DNA of 64,000 nt, taken from positions 15,006 to 79,005 of the forward strand of contig DAIMXP010000019.1 of the NCBI GenBank assembly GCA_036734945.1. The letters are read 5' to 3'. Under the pieces are notes generated by a model. The model did no database searches. It was given only the letters and a program-made list of their open reading frames with translations, and was not told the origin of the DNA. Below are positions 27,171 through 35,113 of this stretch, one piece after another. Position 1 is the first letter of the stretch. Every line of letters starts with the position of its first letter. The DNA is from UBA4733 sp036734945. Lineage in GTDB: Bacteria > Chloroflexota > UBA4733. The translations under genes were made by a program, and so were the position numbers.

Positions 27171-28642
27171 CTAGCCTTGAACAGATCAACGTATTGCCGG
27201 GTCAGATCAATGAAGCGCCGACCATCCTGGATCGTTTCGGCAACCTCCGTGCCCTCGCTGAACTCGTTCCAGGTCTCAACCGCCATGATGTTGTGGGGGC
27301 TGTTGACCGCCTGCTGGAGTTGGGTTGCGTAGTAGCTACCGTCGCCACGCCCAACGTCGAAGCAATTGTGGGAGGGGCCACCCTTGCAATAGGCAGTGTT
27401 GTTGAAGCCGGGACCAACCTCGGCGACCGTGAAATTCGGGTCTGAGTTGTAGCCGCTTGGTCCCGCCCCCCAACTGTAGAGGCCGCTGCCGTGCACGGTT
27501 TGTTGGGGGGTAACGCCCTTGCTGTGCTCCCACTGGCTCTCCAGCACAATGTACGGTCGCAGGCCGCCAAAATCCTGGGCGAAGCGATCGGAGAGGTAGT
27601 CGATGCTGGATTGATCGAACTTCGAGACCCAGAGCGTGTCGTACAGCCAAACAATCGGCTGGTTATCGATCGCTGCCCAGTAGTTCGGCGGGATGCGCGA
27701 GAAGTAGTCGCGGACATTGACGTAGAAGTACTCTTTGCCGGCGGCTGTTGTGAGATCGGCGTTGGCCAGGATTGTGGTGTCGTAGAACATACCGATTTGG
27801 AGCGGCCTGGAGCCGGCCGCCTGCATCTGATCCAGTGCTTCCACCATCGGCGAGATGCCCTCGGTGCTCCAGTAGTGCGGTGATGTTTCGGCGGTGGTGC
27901 GGCCAGGGTGGCCCGGTTCGCCCCAGTACACGGGTAACACGAAATCCAGACCGGCATCAAGCATGTCCTGGAACTGACGCTGGTGGGTCTCCGGCGACAG
28001 GAAGCTGTAGTGGGCGGCGTCGGGTGGCTGCCCGAACTGGTTGAGGTCGAAGCGGGACAGACGCGCCGGGTTGGTGAAGTCGTGCCAGTAGAAGTAGTAG
28101 GTGGTGGCGAGACGCTGAGACGAACTGAAGCTGTTCAGCGTGAAGTTCGTCCAGGTCGGCGCTATAAAGGAGCCAGGGTGCGCCCAGGCCAGGGAGCCGG
28201 GATCGTGCGGCGGCCCCCCGGGCGCCAGGCGCTCGTAGGCCGTCGTCGGTGTAGGAAATCCGGGCGGCACCAGGTTGGACTGCCCAGGGTAGCCCGCCGG
28301 CGCCGGGATCGGCGTCGCTGTGGACGACGCCTGCGCAGTGGAGTCGGCCGGAGATGCTGTTGGACCGACTGCCGTGTCGGCCTGCGTGAGCGCTGCACCG
28401 GGGTCTATCCCCCCGGCGGGCGTTGCGGTCTCTACTGGTGGCATTGTCGGGAGGGGCGTTGACCCGGCGACGCTGGCGACGTCCGGCGTCGCAGTGACCG
28501 GAAGGGAGGTTGGCGCACTCGTCCCGGCAACCGCCGCCTGGGCCGACGGCGCACAGGCGGTCAGGAGGATAACGAGCGCGAGCAAAACGATCTGCGCCGG
28601 CGCCGTGCGCGACGACAAAGATTGCATTGCCATTCGCTCCAT
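27167..28642 (-). CDS. Lipoprotein with glycosidase-like TIM barrel (DUF5010/GH99-like)
   Basis: The 491-residue product has a lipobox (LLTACAP), a long Thr/Pro/Ala linker (to about 115), and then a domain with WHDFTNPARLSRFD, VLPVYWGEPGHPG, IGMFYDTTIL, DNQPIVWLYDTLWVSKF and AVETWNEFSEGTEVAET. The WNEFSEGTE motif and repeated YW/WLY strands resemble DUF5010 and GH71/GH99-type barrels acting on polysaccharide. No activity can be assigned. ATG 28642 has GGAAAGGG upstream. The 3' end abuts palindromic element copy 2. Confidence 0.72.
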   Translation of the reverse strand: MERMAMQSLSSRTAPAQIVLLALVILLTACAPSAQAAVAGTSAPTSLPVTATPDVASVAGSTPLPTMPPVETATPAGGIDPGAALTQADTAVGPTASPADSTAQASSTATPIPAPAGYPGQSNLVPPGFPTPTTAYERLAPGGPPHDPGSLAWAHPGSFIAPTWTNFTLNSFSSSQRLATTYYFYWHDFTNPARLSRFDLNQFGQPPDAAHYSFLSPETHQRQFQDMLDAGLDFVLPVYWGEPGHPGRTTAETSPHYWSTEGISPMVEALDQMQAAGSRPLQIGMFYDTTILANADLTTAAGKEYFYVNVRDYFSRIPPNYWAAIDNQPIVWLYDTLWVSKFDQSSIDYLSDRFAQDFGGLRPYIVLESQWEHSKGVTPQQTVHGSGLYSWGAGPSGYNSDPNFTVAEVGPGFNNTAYCKGGPSHNCFDVGRGDGSYYATQLQQAVNSPHNIMAVETWNEFSEGTEVAETIQDGRRFIDLTRQYVDLFKAR

Positions 28643-28663
28643 CTTGGGCCCTTTCCATCGCAC

Positions 28664-28691
28664 TTGACAACGTTGGCTTTTACTGTACTAT
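28664..28691 (+). promoter_or_regulatory. Sigma70-type promoter for the solute-binding protein gene
   Basis: TTGACA (28664-28669) and TACTAT (28686-28691) are separated by 16 bp, close to consensus. The promoter reads away from the DUF5010-like gene towards the solute-binding protein start at 28867. Confidence 0.65.
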
Positions 28692-28866
28692 CTTTTTTAG
28701 ACATCATTCGAATTCAGACTTTGGACTACGCGCTGGTTGCCCACGAGCGTCGGACGGTCGGGCGCCTGCGACGAATCCGGGCCTTCATTCTGGGTGAACG
28801 TTGGTCGAAATGGCTGGTGGTCGTTCGGTGTGGGGCCGACGACGTTGGCGCGGAAGGAGTCGCATC

Positions 28867-30417
28867 GTGGTTGGGTTGGGGAACGGTCGGCAAGGCATCA
28901 GCAGGCGGTGCTGTTTGCGAGTGCTGGGACGTAGCGTTATTGGGGTGAGCGCGGCTGGGCTGCTGGCCGCCTGCGGGGCCGGCGCCCCAGCAACCTCCGG
29001 TGGCACGTCGGGGAGCGCCTCGGTGACCGTCGCCGGCAGCGCCAGCGTTGCTGCTGCGACGTCTCAGGCTGCGACGTCGAGTGCCAAGACCGCGGTGGCG
29101 ACGAGCGCTACTGCCGCGGTGGCGACAACGGCGGCTGCGAAGGGCGGACCGACGCCCTCGCCGGTGCCGCCGCCGAAGTCGTCCGGCAAAGGATCGGTCG
29201 TCTTTGAGTCGCCGGGGATCGGCCTGGCTGAATCGAAACCATTTCAGCAAATCGTCGATGACTTCAGCAAGAAGACGGGAATCAAGGTTGCCTACGTGGA
29301 CGGCGGCCTGAATTTTGAGAAGTTCGCTGTCCAGTTCGCCGGCGGCTCCGGTGGCGACCTCTACGAATATGAAACAAAGCAGGTGCCGCATTACGCTGTG
29401 GACGGCGTCTTCGAGAACCTGGACCCCTACATCGCCAAGTCCACCATCGTTAAGCCGGCAGAGTACTTCCCCATTACCTGGTCGAAGGGGAAGGTGCAAG
29501 GACACCAATATACCGTTCCCTGGGATACGACGCCAGTCGTTGTGTACTACAACAAAGATATCTTCAAGCAAGCTGGCATAACACCGCCGTCGGCCAAGTG
29601 GGGAGACGATACCTGGGACTGGAATGCCTTCCTCAGCACTGCACAGAAGCTCACGAAGTCGGATAAGACGATCTTCGGCTGCGATATATCCACGTGGTGG
29701 GTGTATAGCCTGCCCTGGATTTGGAGCAACGGCGGCCAGGTCGTGAACCAGGAATTGACGAAGGTTCAGTACACTCAGCAAGCAGTGCAGGACGCCTGGC
29801 AGTTCCTGGTCGACCTGCGCTGGAAGTACAATGTCTGGTCCCAGCCGTCACAGAAGCATGCCGACTTCAACACGGGCGGCGTAGCCATGTTCCTTTCAGG
29901 ACCGTACTCCATTCCAGGCCTGCGCGCCGCTGCGAAGGTGCCCTGGGATGTCGTGCCGGTACCCAAGGGTAAGGCTGGGATTTGGACCCGCGATCCATCC
30001 GACTCGCTGACGATCTGGAACGGCAGCAAGAACAAAGACGAGGCGTTCCAACTCATGGAGTACATCACCGGCCCTGAAGGGCAACTGGTCATCGGCAAGA
30101 GCGGTCGCGGTGTTCCCAGCCGGCACAGTGTTGCTACCTCCAAGGCCTTCCTCGAGCAGGGAGACGGGGTCAACTGGCAGGTGTTCGCCGATGGGCCGAA
30201 CCACGAGGGCGAGCAGCCGGTCACCGATGTCTGGCCGCAGATGGACAGCATGACTGGCAAGGTGCTCGACGCCATGTGGAACAACAAAGCCAATGTCTCG
30301 GAAACCACGACCAAGCTCGAGCAGACGATCCAGCCGCTCCTGGATCAGGCCAAGGAACGGCGAGACCTCTCAGCCTGGTACCTCCCTGTCGGCTGGAAGT
30401 CGCCAGTCTACTCGTAA
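28867..30417 (+). CDS. ABC transporter extracellular solute-binding protein (sugar type)
   Basis: The 516-residue lipoprotein has a signal with lipobox LLAACG followed by an Ala/Ser/Thr linker. The family-1 sugar-binding fold includes FQQIVDDFSKKTGIKVAYVDG, GGDLYEYETKQV, HQYTVPWDTTPVVVYYNKDIFKQAG and NTGGVAMFLSGPYS. GTG 28867 is preferred over TTG 28801 because AAGGAG lies seven bases upstream and the signal peptide then begins correctly. No permease or ATPase is adjacent. A second binding protein follows. Confidence 0.85.
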   Translation: MVGLGNGRQGISRRCCLRVLGRSVIGVSAAGLLAACGAGAPATSGGTSGSASVTVAGSASVAAATSQAATSSAKTAVATSATAAVATTAAAKGGPTPSPVPPPKSSGKGSVVFESPGIGLAESKPFQQIVDDFSKKTGIKVAYVDGGLNFEKFAVQFAGGSGGDLYEYETKQVPHYAVDGVFENLDPYIAKSTIVKPAEYFPITWSKGKVQGHQYTVPWDTTPVVVYYNKDIFKQAGITPPSAKWGDDTWDWNAFLSTAQKLTKSDKTIFGCDISTWWVYSLPWIWSNGGQVVNQELTKVQYTQQAVQDAWQFLVDLRWKYNVWSQPSQKHADFNTGGVAMFLSGPYSIPGLRAAAKVPWDVVPVPKGKAGIWTRDPSDSLTIWNGSKNKDEAFQLMEYITGPEGQLVIGKSGRGVPSRHSVATSKAFLEQGDGVNWQVFADGPNHEGEQPVTDVWPQMDSMTGKVLDAMWNNKANVSETTTKLEQTIQPLLDQAKERRDLSAWYLPVGWKSPVYS

Positions 30418-30497
30418 CGGTACTGCGCGCCGTTGCCCGACGTGATTGTGTGCTGGTGATGGTCCCGCGCACGCTATGGATTGGGAAAGGAACAGTC

Positions 30498-32024
30498 ATG
30501 GTCGATTCGCAACAATCCTCCGCTCTCTTTCGCTCCCGCAGGACCTTGCTGACCGGCATCGCCGGTCTGGCCGGGACGCTGGCCCTGGCCGCCTGCGGCG
30601 CGACTGCAACGACTACCGGCGCATCGTCGGCGGCCGTCACCACGGCGGCTGCCAGCAGCTCTGCCGCCAGCGTTGCCGCCGCTACCAGCACGGCTGCGAG
30701 GACCACCAGCGCTGCCGCTACGAAAGCCGCCGGGTCGGCGGCGGCAACGCCGTCGCCCACCAAGATCCCGGTCAAGACCGGCCAAACCGCCATCGAATAC
30801 TGGTACTGGGGCAGCACTGACTATGACGCCCGCGAGAAGCGCATCGCCACGGCCTTCATGCAGGCGAACCCGTCGGTCGTGGTCAACCTCAGTAACCCTC
30901 CCGGTAGCCTCTACGAAAAGCTGCTGGCCGCCTTCGCCGGCAGCTCCGGCCCCGATGCCTTTGCCATGGACCTGCCCTGGGTGATCCAGTTCGGCGATGC
31001 CGGTTTGGCGTTGGACCTCGCTCCCCGCATTCATCAGGATACGGATGCCTGGCTAGACCAGTACTTGAAGGACCCGCTCTCCCAGCCCATGTACAACAAG
31101 ATCTACCAGTACAAAGGCGGCCAGATACTGGCGCTGACTGGGGAAGCCAGCCCCAACGTGATGTTCTACAATGGCGACCTCTTCCGGCAGAAAGGGCTCA
31201 AGACGCCCTACGAGCTCTACCAAGCCAACCAATGGACTTGGGAGAACTATCTTGATGCCGCCCGGAAGTTAAACGCCATGAAGCCGGATGGCAGCTACAC
31301 GACCGCCGCGTCAGTGATGGGGCTATCACGGCTCTGGATCGACGCCGCCGGTGGCCAGGAGTTCGATTCTGTCCGCCATCCGACGAAGTGCCTCTACGAC
31401 CAGAGCGCCGACGTGCAGGCACTCAATTTCCTGCGCGACGCCATCAACAAGGACAAGATCATCCCCAGCAACTTCAACAAGCAGGTCGGCACCGATACCG
31501 ACAAGGCCTTTTTGGCCGGGCGACTCGCCATGAACGCCCGCTGGACCACCGGTATCGGCATCTACAAGGACATCACGCAGTTCAAGTGGGGGATGGCGCC
31601 GTACCCGAAGCAGGCCACCTACGCCAACGACTACGCCACCGGCGGCCCGACGATGGTGGCCATCGCCAAAGGGAAGGCGACCAACGATGCAGCCTGGAGC
31701 TACGCCAAGTACAAGTGCGGGCCGGATGGCCTGATGATCTTTGCCGAGTGGGGTACGGGAGTGCCGTTCTCCAAGAACGCCCAGGACAAGACCTTGCAGG
31801 TCCACAAGGGCATCGCCAGCCTGGAGACGCCCGGCTTCGACTTCACGCTGCTGCAAACCGGCAAGTACGACAACTTCCGGCTGCTCAGCAAGGATCAGAG
31901 CAAGATCAACGACATCATCAACAAGCACTTGCCGATGATCTGGAACGCGCAGACCGACACCCAGACCGCGGCGACACAGATCAGCCAGGAAGTCAGTGCC
32001 TTCCTGCAGCAGACCCCGCAGTAA
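30498..32024 (+). CDS. ABC transporter extracellular solute-binding protein (sugar type)
   Basis: The 508-residue product has a signal MVDSQQSSALFRSRRTLLTG and lipobox ALAACG (twin-arginine-like RR present), an Ala/Thr linker to about residue 90, then the family-1 binding fold (YWYWGSTDYDAREKRI, GDLFRQKGLKTPYELY, AFLAGRLAMNARW). It lies 80 bp after the first binding protein but is clearly diverged from it. The transporter core is probably encoded elsewhere. A palindromic element begins 6 bp after the stop. Confidence 0.85.
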   Translation: MVDSQQSSALFRSRRTLLTGIAGLAGTLALAACGATATTTGASSAAVTTAAASSSAASVAAATSTAARTTSAAATKAAGSAAATPSPTKIPVKTGQTAIEYWYWGSTDYDAREKRIATAFMQANPSVVVNLSNPPGSLYEKLLAAFAGSSGPDAFAMDLPWVIQFGDAGLALDLAPRIHQDTDAWLDQYLKDPLSQPMYNKIYQYKGGQILALTGEASPNVMFYNGDLFRQKGLKTPYELYQANQWTWENYLDAARKLNAMKPDGSYTTAASVMGLSRLWIDAAGGQEFDSVRHPTKCLYDQSADVQALNFLRDAINKDKIIPSNFNKQVGTDTDKAFLAGRLAMNARWTTGIGIYKDITQFKWGMAPYPKQATYANDYATGGPTMVAIAKGKATNDAAWSYAKYKCGPDGLMIFAEWGTGVPFSKNAQDKTLQVHKGIASLETPGFDFTLLQTGKYDNFRLLSKDQSKINDIINKHLPMIWNAQTDTQTAATQISQEVSAFLQQTPQ

Positions 32025-32030
32025 GCAAGA

Positions 32031-32162
32031 GGGCGGCGACTGTGGGCCCAGGGGGCACCCTCCGCCAACAAACGGGCCAATGCGGCGCCGGTGACATCCA
32101 TGCGCCCGCAGTCGCCCGCGTGACCTGGCGGAGGGTGCCCCCTGGGCCCACAGTCGCCGCCC
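32031..32162. repeat. GCGACTGCGG palindromic element, copy 3 (36-bp perfect arms)
   Basis: Perfect 36-bp inverted arms (32031-32066 and 32127-32162), each starting GGGCGGCGACTGTGGGCC, flank a 60-bp centre that contains CCGCAGTCGCCCGCG. It begins six bases after the solute-binding protein stop and may act as its terminator. This is the best-preserved arm pair in the family. Confidence 0.85.
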
Positions 32163-32185
32163 TGTTCGTAGCCGCCTCCCTGCTG

Positions 32186-32755
32186 TTACCGGTTTGGCGA
32201 GGCATAGAGCAAGGCAAGGAGACGGTCGAGCGCATCTTTGGCTGCTAGTTTGATGGCGCCGAGCGAGCAACGGTGCGCTATGGCGGCCTCCTTGGTGAGA
32301 CGGTTGCCGATATCCCAGATCGCTTGCTGGTCGCGTGGCGAGAGCCGGTGGACCAGCGCCTTGACCGTGTCGCGCTCAAAGTGCAATGTTGCCGGTTGGT
32401 TGGCGAGTTCGCCTTCGATGTAGTGCCGCCAGCCGTCGGCATGGCCGGCCTGCAGACCGACCGGGTCGTGCCCGCCTGGCCCACGTACCAGCGTCGTGAC
32501 GCCGCGCACCTGGTGAAACGTGCGTGGGCGCGGGCGTCCTGCTTCATCAAGCCGTGGATCGTCGCTGCCGGGGTGGGCAGTATAGACGTCCGCCTCCGTG
32601 ACCACCGCCGTGTCCAGGCGGGGGAGGCTGAGCACCGGCGCCCCCAGGCGGGCCGGTGCATCCGTGTACAGCGTCCAGCGGATGTAGGCGCGTAGGGCGG
32701 TACGCAGGTCCGCCTGACTGGGCGCCCGCTCTCGCTGTGCAGTCTCCGGGGGCAT
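32186..32755 (-). CDS. Putative HTH regulatory protein (sigma region 4-like C-terminus)
   Basis: The 189-residue product has no domain I can name over residues 1-130. The C-terminus LSPRDQQAIWDIGNRLTKEAAIAHRCSLGAIK resembles a sigma-70 region 4 or LuxR helix-turn-helix, suggesting DNA binding. ATG 32755 has GAGGTAG upstream. It is driven by a near-consensus promoter with a GAAC-N4-GTTC palindrome just downstream of the start site, so it may be damage-regulated (inference). Confidence 0.6.
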   Translation of the reverse strand: MPPETAQRERAPSQADLRTALRAYIRWTLYTDAPARLGAPVLSLPRLDTAVVTEADVYTAHPGSDDPRLDEAGRPRPRTFHQVRGVTTLVRGPGGHDPVGLQAGHADGWRHYIEGELANQPATLHFERDTVKALVHRLSPRDQQAIWDIGNRLTKEAAIAHRCSLGAIKLAAKDALDRLLALLYASPNR

Positions 32756-32791
32756 CGTGCTACCTCGTCTTCCTGGTGCGTGCCAAATAAG

Positions 32792-32803
32792 GAACAAATG
32801 TTC
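32792..32803. promoter_or_regulatory. SOS-box-like operator GAACAAATGTTC
   Basis: GAACAAATGTTC fits the GAAC-N4-GTTC LexA box of Gram-positive-type bacteria. It lies about 8-19 bases downstream of the predicted transcription start, a normal repressor position. Confidence 0.45.
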
Positions 32804-32817
32804 TATAATCAGCCCCC

Positions 32818-32846
32818 ACTATAGGCAGCAGACGGCAAGTTGTCAA
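32818..32846 (-). promoter_or_regulatory. Sigma70-type promoter for the HTH gene
   Basis: On the minus strand TTGACA (32846-32841) and TATAGT (32823-32818) are 17 bp apart, a near-perfect sigma70 promoter pointing at the gene starting at 32755. Confidence 0.7.
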
Positions 32847-32959
32847 GTGGCATGGCCGCAACGGGTGTCCCCCAAAGCATTGCGCCGGATGCTTGGGACC
32901 TCCCGGGGGCGGAGCCGTTCGCAAGCAGACCGCAGCCTATCCGTCGATGAGGCGCTCGG

Positions 32960-34189
32960 CTAGAGCAACGCCATCGCCAGCCACATCCAAGCCATGAGCA
33001 CCAGCGATGGCGCCACAAAGAGCAGGCGGGGCTTCGCACTGGAGCGCATCAGCAGTACCGTCCCGAGGACGTACCACTCGGTAATAGCCCGCAGGGAGCC
33101 AATGTCCTCGCCCCAGACTGAAGTGCCCAGGCAGGCGAGGAGCAGGCTGTAGAGGAGCCAGGCCAGGCAGAGCCAGAGGGGGCTCCTCCTTTCACGCAAC
33201 GCCGCCAGCACGCCGAGGCCGAACATGACCAGCGCCAACATCTCAAGGAGCCATACGGCGTCGGCCGGGCGCGACCAGGGCGCCAACCGGCCGACGTATT
33301 GCGCGAGGCCGGCAAGTGGCAGCCCGATGTTGCCACTGTTGCCCCGAAACGGCAGGCTCTGCCAGCGCCACCAGAGCAGCCCTTGCCAGGCGACATAGGT
33401 CGCGATCGGCACCGCGAAGAGCGCCGCTGGCTGCTGTTGCCCGACGCCGCGGAGGCGGTCGCGCGCCCACACCAGCGCGAGGGCGACCGGCACGAGCAAC
33501 GCGGATTCGCGCGTCAGGACTGCCAGGGTGAGGCAGAGTGCTGCGCCGACGTGGCGCTGACGGAGGAGCAGCCATACGCCGACCAGGACAAGCGTCAACT
33601 CAACGATCTCGGTGAGATCCAGGGCGAGCGTCACCACAAAGCCGGGGCAGAGCGCCGGCAAAGCTCCCCACCACGACGGCCGTTGGAACGAGTGCGCCAG
33701 TGCCGCCCCGACGCCGGCAATCAGGCAAAGCGCGAGAAAGTTGACAGCGATCAGTGCAGCGGGAACCAGCGCTGGGCGGCCCAGCGAGAGCAGCCAGGCG
33801 AGCACGGGGTAGAGTATGCGTTGCTGCCGGTAGGCCGGGTTATCCAGCCAGATGCCGTGATCGTTGGCCTTCGCCGTCCACGGTTCCAGGGCGAGCCGGT
33901 AGTACGCCTGGCCATCGTAGCCGGAGGAATGCGCCAACACGTGCAGATTGGCAGGAACTTGCGCCGCATCGGCGAACAGGTCACCAGCGGCCACGAAGGC
34001 GGAAGGGTCGCCACCGTGGATTACCAGACGAGCGGCGATGAAGAGTCCGTACAGCGTGGCAACGGCAATAACAGGCCCGGCGACCGCGCGGAGCCAGGTG
34101 ACAGAGGAGGAGAAGACGTTGGTGGTGCGCCGCCTAACTGAAGAGCCGACGAACTGGGTACGTGAAGCCCGGCAGCACGTCCAGACCAT
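32960..34189 (-). CDS. Polytopic membrane protein
   Basis: The product has about ten hydrophobic helices, beginning with AVAGPVIAVATLYGLFIAARLV. A periplasmic loop GYDGQAYYRLALEPW after the first helix and NPAYRQQRILYPVLAWLLS resemble undecaprenyl-linked GT-C or O-antigen-type proteins common in Chloroflexota. The start is unclear: no ATG/GTG/TTG lies between the Uma2 stop and the first helix, so it may begin at ATG 34189 inside the 3' end of the Uma2 gene, overlapping by 56 bp. Confidence 0.65.
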   Translation of the reverse strand: MVWTCCRASRTQFVGSSVRRRTTNVFSSSVTWLRAVAGPVIAVATLYGLFIAARLVIHGGDPSAFVAAGDLFADAAQVPANLHVLAHSSGYDGQAYYRLALEPWTAKANDHGIWLDNPAYRQQRILYPVLAWLLSLGRPALVPAALIAVNFLALCLIAGVGAALAHSFQRPSWWGALPALCPGFVVTLALDLTEIVELTLVLVGVWLLLRQRHVGAALCLTLAVLTRESALLVPVALALVWARDRLRGVGQQQPAALFAVPIATYVAWQGLLWWRWQSLPFRGNSGNIGLPLAGLAQYVGRLAPWSRPADAVWLLEMLALVMFGLGVLAALRERRSPLWLCLAWLLYSLLLACLGTSVWGEDIGSLRAITEWYVLGTVLLMRSSAKPRLLFVAPSLVLMAWMWLAMALL

Positions 34190-34739
34190 CCAGCACATCG
34201 CCGGTGTTGAGCGTGGCGACGGGGCGATCCGCCCCTGCACGCCAAACATCCACCTGACGGTAGGTCGGCCAGACGAGCCAGAGCAACCGCACGCCCGCCT
34301 CAAGATAGAGCCGCGCCTTCTCGGCCATTTCGGGACGGTACTGGTTGGGGGAAACGACTTCGACCGCCAGATCAGGGGCGACGTGCCAGGCGCGCCGAAA
34401 ATCCGGCGAGTCCGGCGACGGGTAGCGCCCCTCGCGGACAAAGGCGACGTCGGGTACCAGAGAAGTTATCGGCTCACCTGGCTGACTCAGCACATACGTA
34501 CCATCTGCCCCAGTGACTCGACCCAGGTTCCTCGCCTGCACGAACACCGTTATGGCGGTGGCCAGGCTGACGGCTGTCCACGAGTCGCCCCCCGATGCTG
34601 GCGGCATCCGCACCAGTCTCCCTTCGACGAGCTCATACGCCCAGTTGTCGTCGTTGATGCGCAAGAGGTCATCGTCGGTCAACAGCCGATCGACGCCGGG
34701 AGCCAGTTCGGCCCAAGGGGCAAGCGTGCTGTTTGCCAT
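34134..34739 (-). CDS. Uma2 family endonuclease (DUF820)
   Basis: The 201-residue protein has the PD-(D/E)XK-like DUF820 core: YELVEGRLVRMPPASGG, LVPDVAFVREGR, PDLAVEVVSPNQYRPEM and RLYLEAGVRLLWLVWP. The D in VPDVAF and E in AVEVVSP are the predicted catalytic acids. The family is highly expanded in Chloroflexota and cyanobacteria; its role is unknown. ATG 34739 has GGTGGAG upstream. It precedes, and probably overlaps, the membrane protein gene. Confidence 0.88.
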   Translation of the reverse strand: MANSTLAPWAELAPGVDRLLTDDDLLRINDDNWAYELVEGRLVRMPPASGGDSWTAVSLATAITVFVQARNLGRVTGADGTYVLSQPGEPITSLVPDVAFVREGRYPSPDSPDFRRAWHVAPDLAVEVVSPNQYRPEMAEKARLYLEAGVRLLWLVWPTYRQVDVWRAGADRPVATLNTGDVLDGLDVLPGFTYPVRRLFS

Positions 34740-34816
34740 CGCTCCACCTCGCTCTGTGTGCCCGCCGGAGCAGACTATACCACTCCCGTCTGAGTGACTC
34801 TGCTTGTCGCCGGGGG

Positions 34817-34845
34817 TTGACGCCTGGCGATTGCTCGGTTATAGT
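34817..34845 (+). promoter_or_regulatory. Sigma70-type promoter for the GNAT fusion leader
   Basis: TTGACG (34817-34822) and TATAGT (34840-34845) are 17 bp apart. Transcription would start near 34852, giving a leader of about 260 nt before the GNAT fusion gene. Confidence 0.65.
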
Positions 34846-34921
34846 CCCGTTCGATAGTGCAGCGTTCTCGTCACCCAGGCGATTGCGCGGTGACGATGTA
34901 GCGGTGGGAAGGAGGGGACGA

Positions 34922-35011
34922 ATGGTGCATGATCGGCCACGCTTCGCCGCCCTACCGGCACGCCCATCGCAGCCCGTCCGCTCGCCGCGCCCCCAGCATG
35001 ACGCACCGTAA
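34922..35011 (+). CDS. Putative leader peptide (29 aa, Arg/Pro-rich)
   Basis: ATG 34922 is preceded by AAGGAGGGG at ideal spacing. The peptide MVHDRPRFAALPARPSQPVR... has eight prolines and six arginines in 29 residues and ends with TAA 27 bp before an intrinsic terminator. Its strong ribosome binding site and position in a terminated leader suggest ribosome-mediated attenuation of the downstream gene (inference). Confidence 0.45.
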   Translation: MVHDRPRFAALPARPSQPVRSPRPQHDAP

Positions 35012-35037
35012 GGGGCAGTGTCACTAGCGTGGCCTGC

Positions 35038-35072
35038 GCCGCCGGTGGGGAAGCTCACCCGGCGGCTTTTTT
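35038..35072 (+). terminator. Intrinsic terminator inside the 5' leader (attenuator candidate)
   Basis: The stem GCCGCCGG/CCGGCGGC (35038-35045 and 35059-35066) with an extra 4-bp inner stem and GAAG loop is followed by six T residues (35067-35072). It lies between the promoter and the start of the GNAT fusion gene, so read-through must be controlled or constitutively partial. Confidence 0.75.
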
Positions 35073-35113
35073 GTGCCCTGTCTACCTTGAAAAGGATGAG
35101 GAGGACTGCCAAA

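Noticed and set aside
34852..35072. T-box or metabolite riboswitch in the GNAT leader
   Set aside because: No T-box sequence, specifier stem or known riboswitch core could be found; the leader-peptide reading explains the terminator better.
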